A stretch of 64,000 nt of DNA. Origin: Acidobacteria bacterium AB60. GTDB lineage: Bacteria > Acidobacteriota > Terriglobia > Terriglobales > Acidobacteriaceae. The stretch spans positions 1,116,001 to 1,180,000 of the forward strand of contig VANK01000001.1 in NCBI GenBank assembly GCA_008682415.1. The letters are read 5' to 3'. Every line of letters starts with the position of its first letter. Position 1 is the stretch's first letter. Positions 25,903-35,132 of the stretch are shown in pieces. Below the pieces are notes generated by a model that was given only the letters and a program-made list of their open reading frames with translations, was not told where the DNA came from and did not search any database. A program made the translations under genes and the position numbers.

Positions 25903-27228
25903 TTAGAAGAACACCGTGTATACAGCTGCGAACGTGAGTGCATCATCAGTTCGCGGTTTTATCGCCGGCCCGTGCACGTAACTGAGCCCCACGCTCAAAT
26001 AATTCCCTGGGGCGAGATGGAAGTTGTAGCTCCCAGTCACAGACCCACTGTTTCGCCACACGCGGGCGCCGCTCGCGACGAGCGAGTCGGTCAGCGTTTT
26101 ACTAAATCCCGTATATGTGGAGACCAGGGAGGCGACATCTTGAGGCCGACCTGCAAAGGGAGCGAGTTTGTAGAGTCTCGCCTCGAAATAACGATCGTAT
26201 GCATTGAATTGAGACGCTGCCGTCATTGCCGAGATGCCAACATATAAGCCTCGCTCTGGATGCTCCTGGCTGGATTTGGTAATCTGGGCATCCATCAGCG
26301 CGAATGCGGCGTGATTTCCGAGCTCGTATCTGCCGCTGGTGAAGTTCATGTATTGCGTGCTGTTGTGCATGTAGCCGGTCCGGAACCATACTGCATGCGT
26401 TGAACCGCTGGATGGACGGCGGAAACCGGCCTCGCTGATCGTGAGCAACTTGTCGCCATGTGGCGCGAAACGTAGTCCCGTGTGATTGCGTGCCTCGGTA
26501 GCCGGCCCTCCTGCCGCATCGAGGCTCCGCTGCAAACCGAATTTCAGATAGGTGCGGTGGGTTGCGTTGAGCTTCAGATTCAATTGGGGTGCGGGTAGTG
26601 GAAAGAAGGCCATTCCCACTTCGTAGGGCAAAACAGCATAGACTCCCTGCACACCGCTGGCGGTGGAGCCGCCCACCTGCATGCCCACGAATTCAATGTC
26701 GTTCGAATTGTACCCAGCCTTGATTTCGACACGGTCGCGGCCGAATTCCTTGTAAAGGTAGAGCGTCCACAGACCAAACGTCTTCGGACCTGCCGGCTCC
26801 CAACTCACCCATTGCCACACTCCGCTCACATCAAACTGGGCGTGCTTGAGGCCGACTTGCCGAAGATCCCAGGTGAGAATTGGGTTGGTCATCCCACCTT
26901 CGAACGGATACTCGCCAACGTAGACCTGTTGATCTGTCGGAACTGGAGCCTGAAGGGTATTTTGGGCATACCGCACGGTGTTGATCCATCGGAGTGCGAA
27001 CCCATTCCGAAAAAGGGACTGGCGAAACGGAGAGTCCACATCGATGGCGCTGTCCGAGATCGGAGGAAGCGCTGCATCTCCGCCTTGGATATTCAGGCTC
27101 TCGATCGATGCTGACGGGGGTGGCACGTTCTTGGAAGTCTTTTGTTCCTGCGCAGCACTAGACCTGCATCCCGGTGCGATGACAACGACCGCGAGAACTG
27201 TCCGAATTAGGGCGTTTCGAGCGTTCAT
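25903..27228 (-). CDS. OprB-type carbohydrate porin
   Basis: The product has 441 residues. It has an N-terminal export signal (ALIRTVLAVVVIAPG, with a Cys shortly after that could be a lipobox but lacks a classical one). The rest is beta-strand-rich with many aromatic pairs, in the manner of OprB porins (FDVSGVWQWVSWEP, LYLYKEFGRDRVEIKAGYNS, YEVGMAFFPLPAPQLNLKLN, TDDALTFAAVYTVFF). It ends in Phe, the outer-membrane barrel signature. It should allow diffusion of sugars or other small solutes. It stands alone on the minus strand with a SnoaL-like gene 55 bp upstream. Confidence 0.75.
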   Translation of the reverse strand: MNARNALIRTVLAVVVIAPGCRSSAAQEQKTSKNVPPPSASIESLNIQGGDAALPPISDSAIDVDSPFRQSLFRNGFALRWINTVRYAQNTLQAPVPTDQQVYVGEYPFEGGMTNPILTWDLRQVGLKHAQFDVSGVWQWVSWEPAGPKTFGLWTLYLYKEFGRDRVEIKAGYNSNDIEFVGMQVGGSTASGVQGVYAVLPYEVGMAFFPLPAPQLNLKLNATHRTYLKFGLQRSLDAAGGPATEARNHTGLRFAPHGDKLLTISEAGFRRPSSGSTHAVWFRTGYMHNSTQYMNFTSGRYELGNHAAFALMDAQITKSSQEHPERGLYVGISAMTAASQFNAYDRYFEARLYKLAPFAGRPQDVASLVSTYTGFSKTLTDSLVASGARVWRNSGSVTGSYNFHLAPGNYLSVGLSYVHGPAIKPRTDDALTFAAVYTVFF

Positions 27229-27283
27229 TATCTGCCGTCACACTCCAGAATCAAGCGAGCCTAGTCAGTAGGTTTGAGGTTTT

Positions 27284-27736
27284 CTAAAATGTGAAGTGCG
27301 GTGGCATGTTGTAGGTCCAATAACCCTCTTCAGCTAAATGGGAGATCTTCCATCCGTCGTGAGTGAGCTCGACGGTGTTGCGATACCACAATCCCTGAAA
27401 GAAGACACCTGTTTTTGATTCTCCGAGATCGACCACCATCGGGCAGGAGCAATGCGCACGCACGAAGGCGCTTTGGCCAGTCACGTCGATACGAATCGTC
27501 GAGATTGCGTGGTGCGACACAACAACTTTCGAGAGCGCTTTCTTCAGATACTGGATGTGTTCCTCCACGCCGCTCTGAATCCCTCCCGTAATTCGATCGT
27601 CGATAACAGCGCCTGGGGTAAACAGAGAACGGTATGCATCCCACTCACGATCGTCCACCGCGTAGCAGTAACGCGTCAGGATATTCTCGATTTCAATGTG
27701 GTCTGAAATCCGCTCGAGTGATAAACCCATACGCAC
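27284..27736 (-). CDS. SnoaL-like (NTF2 fold) protein
   Basis: The product has 150 residues with the cone-shaped NTF2-like pattern: IENILTRYCYAVDDREWDAY, SLFTPGAVIDD, a central VSHHAISTIRIDV and a C-terminal YRNTVELTHDGWKISHLAEE. Such proteins bind or convert small hydrophobic ring compounds, or act as dehydratases or hydroxylase subunits. The catalytic identity cannot be set from sequence. The likely start is at 27736 or two codons later. It precedes the porin on the same strand. Confidence 0.8.
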   Translation of the reverse strand: MRMGLSLERISDHIEIENILTRYCYAVDDREWDAYRSLFTPGAVIDDRITGGIQSGVEEHIQYLKKALSKVVVSHHAISTIRIDVTGQSAFVRAHCSCPMVVDLGESKTGVFFQGLWYRNTVELTHDGWKISHLAEEGYWTYNMPPHFTF

Positions 27737-27932
27737 GACAATACGACCGTTGCTGGAGCAATTGCTTGCTGTCGCGATCGGATTCTTGCTTTTTTATTCA
27801 GGGGTGGCTTAAGTGTGGATCACTCGCTAACCGGCACGAATCAAATCAACGGAAGACCGCGGAGCATCGGGGCCGAAGCTATAGCGGTGATATCAGCAAC
27901 GAATCCATGCTCGATCATCAGTGCATATCGGG

Positions 27933-28856
27933 CTACATCTCTTCATCGCTTGTTTCCCGGCGTGTTGCGCTTCGAAATAGATGAGGTGGTATGCCCGTCA
28001 ATCGAAGAAAAGTCGCTGCAAAGTGACTTTTGCCAGGAAACCCCACGCGCTGTGCGATGGCCGATATAGATGAGGTCGATGTTCGAAGGAGTTCCTGAGC
28101 ACGCTCAATACGTAGCCGGGTCACATAAGCGTGAGGTGTTTGGCCCGTTGTCGCTTTGAAAAGCCGGGCGAAATGAAACGCGCTCATGTGAATGCTCGCG
28201 GCTAAATTTTCAAGCGTAAGCCTAGAGGCCAGGCTGGCCTGGATGTACTCTTCAACGAGCCGAAGCTTCCGAACGCTCAACCGTGGCGCTCGATTCGGAA
28301 GAGCGAGCGGAAATGCGCAATTTTTACGGAGCAGTTGCGCAACAAGCATCTGAGCAGCGGAATCAACGAAGAGGCGTCCCCCTCTCACAGGATTGTCCAG
28401 TTGATCTCCGAGAGAAGTCACGATGGAAGCGATCAGAGGGTCCTCTTGAGCGAAGCCGTCTATGATCTCTACGCGAGTCGGATCGCACTCGAAATTCTCT
28501 GCCGCGAACCGATGAAAGAGGGCGGCATCAATGCAGACATGAATTGTCTCAACTCCGCCTCCATCTCCGCGTTCCCAGCGAATTTCTGTGGAATTGCCTG
28601 GAGAAGTCACCGCGAGATTCCCGGGTCCGCTGAACGCGGAGTTCCAGCCGTTTTTGCTCCGAACCTCGGTCTTCCGCGGGCCCCCGCCAGTTGTAAGTAC
28701 CAGCCATGGGTCGGGTGTGGCCGGAATCCACAGGTACCGGCAACTCGCTGGTTCCCTGCGGACCCGCACAGTCAGGTGTCCCCAGTCGGATCCGGCGCTG
28801 GTACGGAGGGAAGGATTCGCGAGGTAATTCTCGACTTCCAGGGAAGTGACTTCCAT
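27933..28856 (-). CDS. AraC-family transcriptional regulator
   Basis: The product has 307 residues. A long N-terminal sensing domain is followed by the two HTH units of AraC proteins in the last 100 residues (YIQASLASRLTLENLAASIH, MSAFHFARLFKATTGQTPHA, AQELLRTSTSSISAIAQRVG, FPGKSHFAATFLRLTGIPPH). The start at 28856 is set by GAGGAG 6 bases before the ATG. The N-domain has SSH-type cupin features (ETIHVCIDAALFHRF). The neighbouring SnoaL-like and alpha/beta-hydrolase genes are possible targets. Confidence 0.9.
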   Translation of the reverse strand: MEVTSLEVENYLANPSLRTSAGSDWGHLTVRVRREPASCRYLWIPATPDPWLVLTTGGGPRKTEVRSKNGWNSAFSGPGNLAVTSPGNSTEIRWERGDGGGVETIHVCIDAALFHRFAAENFECDPTRVEIIDGFAQEDPLIASIVTSLGDQLDNPVRGGRLFVDSAAQMLVAQLLRKNCAFPLALPNRAPRLSVRKLRLVEEYIQASLASRLTLENLAASIHMSAFHFARLFKATTGQTPHAYVTRLRIERAQELLRTSTSSISAIAQRVGFPGKSHFAATFLRLTGIPPHLFRSATRRETSDEEM

Positions 28857-29117
28857 ACGGTACTCCTCAACGCATGCCCACTCTTCTAGAGTACTCCGAC
28901 GTGGTCCAACCTCCCACAGCAATCAGAGAATGAGATTTGGCGGAGTTCTCAAAAGTTGAGAACAGGAAACTCGCGTTTCCAGAACGATGGCACCTGGAAA
29001 CGCCGTCTGGCGATGATGCGCTCGGTAGGAGATCCTGAGACCACCCCCAATTTGCGGACCGGCCGGTCCTTTGGCTTGTGTCAAACTCGTTAGCAACGGC
29101 TGTTTCGAGAGAGTCTT

Positions 29118-30086
29118 ATGCGCAATTTGAATAACTCGCTTTTTCTCTTGGTCGCATTTTTCATCCTTCCTCTGCGAGCGTCCGCGCAGACCGATTCATC
29201 GCCGCACAAGGTTCAGTTTGTGACCGTCGACCAGGGTGTTCAGCTCGAAGTGCTGGATTGGGGTGGCTCCGGCAGGCCTCTTATCTTTTTGGCCGGTGCC
29301 GGAGACACTGCCCATCGCTTCGACGGCTTCGCTCCGCAATTTACCGCCCAACATCATGTCTACGGAATTACGCGCAGAGGATTGGGAGCGTCCAGCAAAC
29401 CCGCGCCCGCTAACGGCAATTATTCAGCGGATCACTTAGGGGATGACGTCATTGCGGTAATGAAGGCGCTTCAAATCGACCGTCCCGTGCTCATTGGACA
29501 CTCCATTGCAGGTGAGGAGCTAAGCTCCGTCGGCAGCCGCTCTCCGGAGAAGGTCTCCGGGCTCACCTATCTCGATGCCGCGACTGATTTCGCTTTCTAC
29601 GATCCCGCACACCCAATCTTAGAAGTAGAAATGAGCGACATCCGGCGACGCATCGAAGAGATTGAAGCCGGTGGGGTCGACGAGAAGAAGAAGCTATTGG
29701 AACTGGAGACTGCTGTTGCAAAGTTCGAGACCGTTCTTCACCAGAACAATCTGGGAGTGGCGAATATGCCTCCATTGCCGCCACGCTCGCCGATCAACGC
29801 CGCGATGAACTTTGGAATGCAAAAGTTTACGAGCATCCAGGTACCCGCTCTTGCCATTTACGCCTGTCCCCACAACTGGGACCGTTTGCCTGATGACGGG
29901 TCAGGACGGAAGGCCGCTCTAATCGCGGACGATAAAGTTCGCTGCACCGCATGGGCCGATAACTTCAAGCGGGGCGTGCCAGGTGCACGAATCGTCATGA
30001 TCCCGAACGCTGATCATTACGTGTACCTCAGCAATGAAGCTCAGGTCGCCACCGAGATTAATGCATTCCTCGCTACCCTGCATTGA
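29118..30086 (+). CDS. Secreted alpha/beta-hydrolase
   Basis: The product has 322 residues. A signal peptide (NSLFLLVAFFILPLRASAQ) precedes an alpha/beta-hydrolase fold with the oxyanion-type DWGGSGRPLIFLAGAGDTAH and the nucleophile elbow GHSIAG. The acid residue is probably in the YACPHNWDRLPDD region, and the catalytic His is in NADHYVYLSNE. Family members are esterases, epoxide hydrolases or peptidases; substrate unknown. GAGAGAG precedes the ATG. The gene diverges from AraC at 28856 and may be controlled by it. Confidence 0.85.
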   Translation: MRNLNNSLFLLVAFFILPLRASAQTDSSPHKVQFVTVDQGVQLEVLDWGGSGRPLIFLAGAGDTAHRFDGFAPQFTAQHHVYGITRRGLGASSKPAPANGNYSADHLGDDVIAVMKALQIDRPVLIGHSIAGEELSSVGSRSPEKVSGLTYLDAATDFAFYDPAHPILEVEMSDIRRRIEEIEAGGVDEKKKLLELETAVAKFETVLHQNNLGVANMPPLPPRSPINAAMNFGMQKFTSIQVPALAIYACPHNWDRLPDDGSGRKAALIADDKVRCTAWADNFKRGVPGARIVMIPNADHYVYLSNEAQVATEINAFLATLH

Positions 30087-30139
30087 GTGAGGCGTAATCA
30101 AACACTCCTAGTAATCACTTTTGATAGTCCCGTCACTTG

Positions 30140-30691
30140 TCAACGTCTAGACTCGGTCTTCGCGACGAGCAAGAGAGCCTCGTCGCACCATTGAACATAG
30201 GCTCTTGCCGCAAGAATGCCGCGGTGCAAAGTGAGGAGCGGCCCCAGTTTCACTTGTTTAGGTCTGTTCTGCCGATGCTGTTTCAGTGAATCCTCATAGT
30301 GGAAGAGCTTCGCGGCATGATGTTCTCTGATCCTCAGCAGATGCTCAGTGATTCGGTCTCGGGAGAGTAGGTCGAAACACAAAACTTTGACCATCTGTTC
30401 GTCACGAACTTGAGCATCAGAAGACGGTTCATCGACCCATTTCTTAAGCTTTTCTCTACCACTCTTTGTAAGGCGATAGATCTTTCGAATCTGGCCCTTT
30501 TTACCAAGTTGTTCACGGTGCGTGATGAGCCCTGCGCTTTCAAGTTGCTGAAGACGGGGATAGATGCTGCTATGTTCTGCAGCCCAAAAGTGTCGCCCGA
30601 GGTTGGCCAGCCATAGCGTCAAGTCGTAGCCACTACTCGGCGCCGCGTCGATCCCAGCCAGCAAGACATAGTGAAGCGGATTCATCTTCAT
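30140..30691 (-). CDS. PadR-family transcriptional regulator
   Basis: The product has 183 residues. The N-terminal winged helix (HYVLLAGIDAAPSSGYDLTL, SSIYPRLQQLESAGLITHRE, IYRLTKSGREKLKKWVDEP) is followed by the helical C-domain of the longer PadR class. It should repress in the absence of its ligand. ATG 30691 lies within the operator, while ATG 30685 (MNPLHYVLL) is just outside it and may be the real start; neither has a good ribosome site. It diverges from the SnoaL-like gene at 30752, the probable target. Confidence 0.9.
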   Translation of the reverse strand: MKMNPLHYVLLAGIDAAPSSGYDLTLWLANLGRHFWAAEHSSIYPRLQQLESAGLITHREQLGKKGQIRKIYRLTKSGREKLKKWVDEPSSDAQVRDEQMVKVLCFDLLSRDRITEHLLRIREHHAAKLFHYEDSLKQHRQNRPKQVKLGPLLTLHRGILAARAYVQWCDEALLLVAKTESRR

Positions 30692-30731
30692 TATGTCGAT
30701 ATTGACATAATACGGTCCGGCTGTGAATATG
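30690..30731 (+). promoter_or_regulatory. PadR operator over a sigma-70 promoter
   Basis: A perfect inverted repeat ATTATGTC-GATATT-GACATAAT lies at 30690-30711 and contains the PadR consensus ATGT-N8-ACAT (30693-30708). A -35 box TTGACA (30703-30708) overlaps its right arm. A 17-bp spacer and a -10 GAATAT (30726-30731) follow, reading towards 30752. Binding would block the -35 box and also the start of the padR gene itself. Confidence 0.75.
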
Positions 30732-30751
30732 GGAGTTCACAAGGAGAGGGC

Positions 30752-31102
30752 ATGTCCCGAGAGGAACAGATTCGAACCGTAGAGGCGTACTTGAACTGTT
30801 TTGCGACGAAGGATCTATCGAACGTGTCGTTTGCAGAGGACGTAACGTTTGAAGGTCCGCGCATGCCAAAGTTGACCGGCAGGGAAGTAATACTTGGATT
30901 TTTGACGAGTATCCTGCCGATGGTTAAGGGCATCGAGTTGAAGCAACACATCGTCGAAGGTGATTACATTGCAACTCTTTTCGATATGGAGACGGTAAAC
31001 GGGGTGGATCACGTCTTCGATCGGATTCACATTGTGGATGGAGAAATCAAGGGAATACACGCGTTCTATTACCCGCAGCAGGCCCCAGAAGCGCACCCTT
31101 AA
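30752..31102 (+). CDS. SnoaL-like (NTF2 fold) protein under PadR control
   Basis: The product has 116 residues from ATG 30752, preceded by AAGGAGAGG. The NTF2-like pattern is seen in REEQIRTVEAYLNCFATKDL, VSFAEDVTFEGPRMP, GREVILGFLTSI and the closing strands YIATLFDMETVNGVDHVFDR and IHIVDGEIKGIHAFYYPQQ. It is a small single-domain protein likely to bind or modify a small molecule, perhaps the phenolic-type compound to which PadR responds; this is inference from the operator. Confidence 0.85.
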   Translation: MSREEQIRTVEAYLNCFATKDLSNVSFAEDVTFEGPRMPKLTGREVILGFLTSILPMVKGIELKQHIVEGDYIATLFDMETVNGVDHVFDRIHIVDGEIKGIHAFYYPQQAPEAHP

Positions 31103-31509
31103 CCATCAGTAAAGCAAGCTACGCATTTGCCGTCAGATCTAACCCTTCGGAACTACGGATCCGGCTCAACGCAACCCGAGGTACCTGCACTGGAGATAAA
31201 TCTTTCGTCTAACGCTTGCGGCGGAGCGCCGAAAGCTCCGGTTGCCATGAGGTCAAGTATTGGCTTCAGACCGAGTCGCTCATCCAGATGTCAGTGAGCG
31301 AGTTGGCGATATTTCTCTCATTGAGCAAACCGCAGCAACTAAATTGGCGACGACCACAGGGACGAAGCGCAGGTTCTACATCCACATGAAAATCGCGCTC
31401 TGATTCAAAGCGTCAATTTGGAGCATTGCTATGTAGTATGCTGCTCATGATGGGTCTCGTTAGACGGTGCCACCATCGTAAGCTGCACGATTGGCGACGA
31501 GGAGAGGCG
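31103..31509. other. Intergenic with one copy of a dispersed short repeat
   Basis: 31292-31317 (GTGAGCGAGTTGGCGATAT core) resembles sequences at 25801-25826 and, inverted, 43867-43892. No gene is seen. Confidence 0.35.
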
Positions 31510-32967
31510 ATGCGTAGACGTTTGTGGCTTTCGTTGATAGCCAGCCTAATTGTTCAGGGTGCGATGAGTCAGGCCGCTGACGGCTCAGCGGCGCTTCGCG
31601 AGAAGGCAGTGGAGGAAAATCTCCATTACCTAGCCGTGATTAAAGGTCGTCCAGACCCTGGCATGTCGTTGCCGGATCAAATGTCCCGTTTGCATGTGCC
31701 TGGCGTCAGTATCGCAGTGATTCACGATAAGCGAATTGATTGGAGTAAGGGTTATGGTATGACGCGCCTGGGTGGACCGGCTGTTTCTGCCTCAACCCTT
31801 TTTAGCGCCGCGTCCATGAGCAAGCCGGTGACCGCCATGGCGGTTCTTCGGCTGGTCCAGGAAGGCAAGATCGATCTGGACGTAGATGTGAACACCTATC
31901 TGAAGAGTTGGAAGATTCCGGCCAATGAATACACGAAGAACCATCCGGTCACAGTTCGAGAGCTATTAAGCCATACTTCGGGAATCGGAACACATAACGG
32001 CATGATCTACGATCCAGGTAAGGGCGTGCCGTCGATGCTTGAAATTTTGGACGGAAGGCCACCGGCAGCGACCCCTCCAGTTCGCGTGGAATCAGAGCCG
32101 GGCACGAAGTATGCGTATGCAAACGGCGGATACCTGATACTCGAACTTTTGATTACCGAGCTCACGGGTAAGCCTTTCGCAGAAGCTATGAAAGAGTTGG
32201 TGCTGGCGCCGATTGGAATGAACCAAAGCACGTTTGAGGCACAACTGTCTCCCGCTAAAGCGAAAACCGCGGCAACGGCTTACGAGGAGAATGGGACAAC
32301 CGGATACACACCTGCACATATTGTCGAGCCGAACGCGGCGGCGGGCGGATTGTGGACCACAGCGACCGACTATGCAAAGTTTGTGATCGAGTTGCAGAAG
32401 GAGTACACGGGAGAATCTCACCGTGTGCTCAATCAAAAGATAGCTCGGATGATGGTGAAGGCGGGGATGGGGCCATCGGAGAGCATCCGGTGGGGAATGG
32501 GCGTACGTGTAGGAGGAACCCCGCCGCAGATTTACTTCGAGCATGGTGGCTCGGCAGTCTATCAATGCGACATGGTTGGGTATCCCTCCGGAGACGGAGT
32601 AGTCGTGCTGACCAACGGTGGCGGGGGCGGCCAGCTTTCTGACCAGCTCGTCCGCAGTGTAGCGCAAGCGTACGGTTGGCCTGATTTTCAGCCGGTTGAG
32701 CACACCGTAGTACCTGTCGATCCTTCGAAATTCGGCCGCTATGTGGGTACTTACGATTTCATCAAAGTCACCCAGGATGGAAACCATTTGATGGCGGAGA
32801 TCCCGCTCGGGTCGAAAGCGCAGGAGTTGTTCCCAGAGTCTGACACCCAATATTTCCTTCGCGATGCACCAACGCGCGTCATCTTCGACGTAAATTCGGC
32901 TGGACGCGTGACAGGGCTGGTGTTCATCACCACCTATGTTCATTGGTATAGAGAAAAGAACCCGTAG
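31510..32967 (+). CDS. Secreted serine hydrolase, beta-lactamase fold
   Basis: The product has 485 residues from ATG 31510, preceded by GAGGAGAGG; 28 upstream in-frame codons are rejected. A signal peptide (RRLWLSLIASLIVQGAMSQA) precedes the hydrolase domain with SxxK (SMSK in FSAASMSKPVTAM), YxN (YAN in KYAYANGGYLILELL), HTSG (LLSHTSGIG) and a late HGG (YFEHGGSAVY). A C-terminal lipocalin-like domain follows (KFGRYVGTYDFIKVTQDGNH). It is very like the enzyme at 44053-45531, including the PDP/CLR-region leader before the 'VPGVSIAVIH' strand. Probably a periplasmic peptidase or esterase. Confidence 0.9.
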   Translation: MRRRLWLSLIASLIVQGAMSQAADGSAALREKAVEENLHYLAVIKGRPDPGMSLPDQMSRLHVPGVSIAVIHDKRIDWSKGYGMTRLGGPAVSASTLFSAASMSKPVTAMAVLRLVQEGKIDLDVDVNTYLKSWKIPANEYTKNHPVTVRELLSHTSGIGTHNGMIYDPGKGVPSMLEILDGRPPAATPPVRVESEPGTKYAYANGGYLILELLITELTGKPFAEAMKELVLAPIGMNQSTFEAQLSPAKAKTAATAYEENGTTGYTPAHIVEPNAAAGGLWTTATDYAKFVIELQKEYTGESHRVLNQKIARMMVKAGMGPSESIRWGMGVRVGGTPPQIYFEHGGSAVYQCDMVGYPSGDGVVVLTNGGGGGQLSDQLVRSVAQAYGWPDFQPVEHTVVPVDPSKFGRYVGTYDFIKVTQDGNHLMAEIPLGSKAQELFPESDTQYFLRDAPTRVIFDVNSAGRVTGLVFITTYVHWYREKNP

Positions 32968-33112
32968 ACGCTTCTGGTTCACGCCAGCGCACGCGGACCC
33001 CTGAGAAGAGCGGTCGATATAGGATCTTGCAAATAAGGCGAGTCATATTTCCAGAACTGGTTGAGTTGGAAACGGGATTCGGCGACTCGGCGATTCCAGC
33101 TTACTCGTCGCT

Positions 33113-34270
33113 TTAGTTCGAGAAATAGATCGTGATGGAGTTAGCGTCGTAGTTCGCCGTGATGATCGCGCTTCGCCTGTCGGTCATCAAGGGTGCAACA
33201 GCGACAGAACCCCACCCACCGGCAATCGGGATTGTCGTTGGAATGAAGTTTCCCTCTTTCGCTCGCCGATAGATCTGCATCGTTCGGCTCTCTGCACAGG
33301 AGACCACAATCGATTGTGTTCCGTCGCCGGCAACGTCTCCAGCAGCAACGCTGTTGGGACCGCGACACTCTCCCAACGGAAGAGGCGAACCCGGCATGGG
33401 ATGAAAGGAGCCATTCCCGTCACCAAGGAGGACCGTCACGGCATTTTCTGACGGTCTGCTGATGTCGCGCTGATACGGGATCACGATGAGATCGGGAGAA
33501 CCGTCGCCATTGACGTCGTCAATGGCGAGTTCCCACGGTTTGGCTCCCGCACGGAAAGGCGAACCCGGAGCGTTTCGCAGTCCTCCGTGCCCATCGCCCA
33601 GCAGGACAGACACGGTGTCATCGTCAAGATTCGTAGTCACGAGATCCGGATGGCCATCATGGTTGAAGTCCGCAGTGCGGAGTCGTTCATACGGACGGCG
33701 CCCGGTCGCAAAAAATCTTCCCGGCGATATCAATCGTCCGGTTCCGTCTCCGCGCAGCACTTCGGTCTGGTTATTGCCCCAACTCTCGGTCGCAGCGTCC
33801 AGCTTACCGTCGGAATCGAAGTCGGCTACTACAACGGCGTGCGGATGGGGATTGGAATGAACGTTAACGGGAGAACCAGGTGCCAGTCTGAAGCTACCGT
33901 GACCGTCGCCAAGAAAGACTCGGAGGTAAGGAGACTGATGATTTGCGACAATCAGATCGAGGTTGCCATCGCCGTTCATGTCGGCCACGGCAATGTCATT
34001 TGGAAGATGCCCGGCAAAGAATGGCGAATTCGCCGCGGGATGGAACCCACCATGCCCATCGCCGAGTAGCACAGTGATGGACCCGGAGTCGTCATTCTCT
34101 GAACCCGCATTCGCAACAAGAATGTCAGGATTGTGGTCGTGGTTCACATCGGCGACTGCAACCCATCGCGGACCTGGACCAGTGGGAATTGTCAATTGAC
34201 GAAAATGCTGGGAAAGGCCGAGCTGACTAACCCCGGCGACAAACAATGCGAGCTTGATCGCGATGCGCAT
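33113..34270 (-). CDS. Secreted FG-GAP / VCBS-repeat beta-propeller protein
   Basis: The product has 385 residues from ATG 34270 (GGGGCG upstream). After the signal peptide (IKLALFVAGVSQLGLSQ) come six to seven repeats of the FG-GAP type with calcium-binding D-x-D-x-DG cores: ADVNHDHNPDILVAN, ADMNGDGNLDLIVAN, ADFDSDGKLDAATES, ADFNHDGHPDLVTTN, DDVNGDGSPDLIVIP. LLGDGHGGF-type loops lie between. This makes an integrin-alpha-like propeller, extracytoplasmic and probably ligand- or glycan-binding. No enzyme domain is attached. Confidence 0.85.
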   Translation of the reverse strand: MRIAIKLALFVAGVSQLGLSQHFRQLTIPTGPGPRWVAVADVNHDHNPDILVANAGSENDDSGSITVLLGDGHGGFHPAANSPFFAGHLPNDIAVADMNGDGNLDLIVANHQSPYLRVFLGDGHGSFRLAPGSPVNVHSNPHPHAVVVADFDSDGKLDAATESWGNNQTEVLRGDGTGRLISPGRFFATGRRPYERLRTADFNHDGHPDLVTTNLDDDTVSVLLGDGHGGLRNAPGSPFRAGAKPWELAIDDVNGDGSPDLIVIPYQRDISRPSENAVTVLLGDGNGSFHPMPGSPLPLGECRGPNSVAAGDVAGDGTQSIVVSCAESRTMQIYRRAKEGNFIPTTIPIAGGWGSVAVAPLMTDRRSAIITANYDANSITIYFSN

Positions 34271-34511
34271 CTCGCCCCTGCAAACCATAGTAAACGGATG
34301 TCTCACGCTGACGCGCAGGGGCACGCTCAATGACGGAAGCGCGTCAGCCCTATTTAGAAGTCGGCGTTACCGAAACCGCAGCATGGCTCGCCGAGGCGAA
34401 GATACTTGCAGCGAAGTGGGCCAGTACCCTGCGATTCAGTCGGGGTTCGGCTGTCAATTGTTCAGGGCAAACCACTCTTCCAGATGCTCCGACGATCCAC
34501 TTTGACGTATC

Positions 34512-34611
34512 GTCGTTAGCCTTGATCGAAAATGCCCCGGGGCAGCAGCTGCGGCAGAAGGGTTTCGCTGCGTGGACTCGCCCCGAGGCATTTCCGATCA
34601 AGGCTAACGAC
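34512..34611. repeat. Large inverted repeat (31-bp arms, 38-bp loop)
   Basis: Arms at 34512-34542 and 34581-34611 match at 29 of 31 positions as reverse complements (core TTAGCCTTGATCG / CGATCAAGGCTAA). The structure sits exactly at the junction where recognisable sequence of the broken coiled-coil gene begins. Confidence 0.75.
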
Positions 34612-34991
34612 TATACGGACAGCCTCGTTCAGCAGACCAAACAGCAGGTGGACAAGACGGCCGAATTGGCCCAGCGGATGAAGGATCAGGCAGACCAGAC
34701 AAAGAAGCTGGCGGAACAAGCCGAGGTTCAGGCCAATGAAACCCGGATGATTGCTAATGAGGCCGAGCGTCAGACTAGGGTGGCCCAAGAATCAGCCGAA
34801 GCCTCGTAAACCTCCGCCAATACAGCCCGAGCCGAGCTGGAGCAGTCCCAAAGACCTTGGCTCACTCGAGTGCGGCGCTCTGGCCCCGGGGTGCTGCTCA
34901 TTTCAACAAATCCCCCAAGCAGGGGCCCGGGGGTCGAGCGAGGGCGGGCCCCTGCTAATTTGCACAACGCAAAGTGTGATGCGGGCTCCTA
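34600..34991 (+). pseudogene. Truncated coiled-coil protein remnant
   Basis: From the right arm of the hairpin the frame reads YTDSLVQQTKQQVDKTAELA, AQRMKDQADQTKKLAEQAEV and ANETRMIANEAERQT, a regular coiled coil. A TAA at 34807 interrupts it. The same frame continues beyond with ANTARAELEQSQRPWL, the phrase expected next in acidobacterial proteins of this kind. The N-terminal membrane anchor such proteins usually carry is missing, replaced by the hairpin. It is therefore cut at the start and carries a nonsense codon. Confidence 0.55.
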
Positions 34992-35132
34992 TGTCAGCGG
35001 TTGACTCAGGAAAGAAGCACCGTTCCTTCGGCTTCATTTAGCCCACGCCGGAGCGCAGTGAGATTGCACGCGAGAAAGCAGTGCGCGGGGGCAGCGGCAT
35101 CCAAGGCGTGGATGGTCCAAGGAGGGCAGCGA

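Noticed and set aside
32092-32982. 296-codon minus-strand open frame
   Set aside because: It lies antisense within the serine hydrolase gene and looks like a codon-bias shadow.
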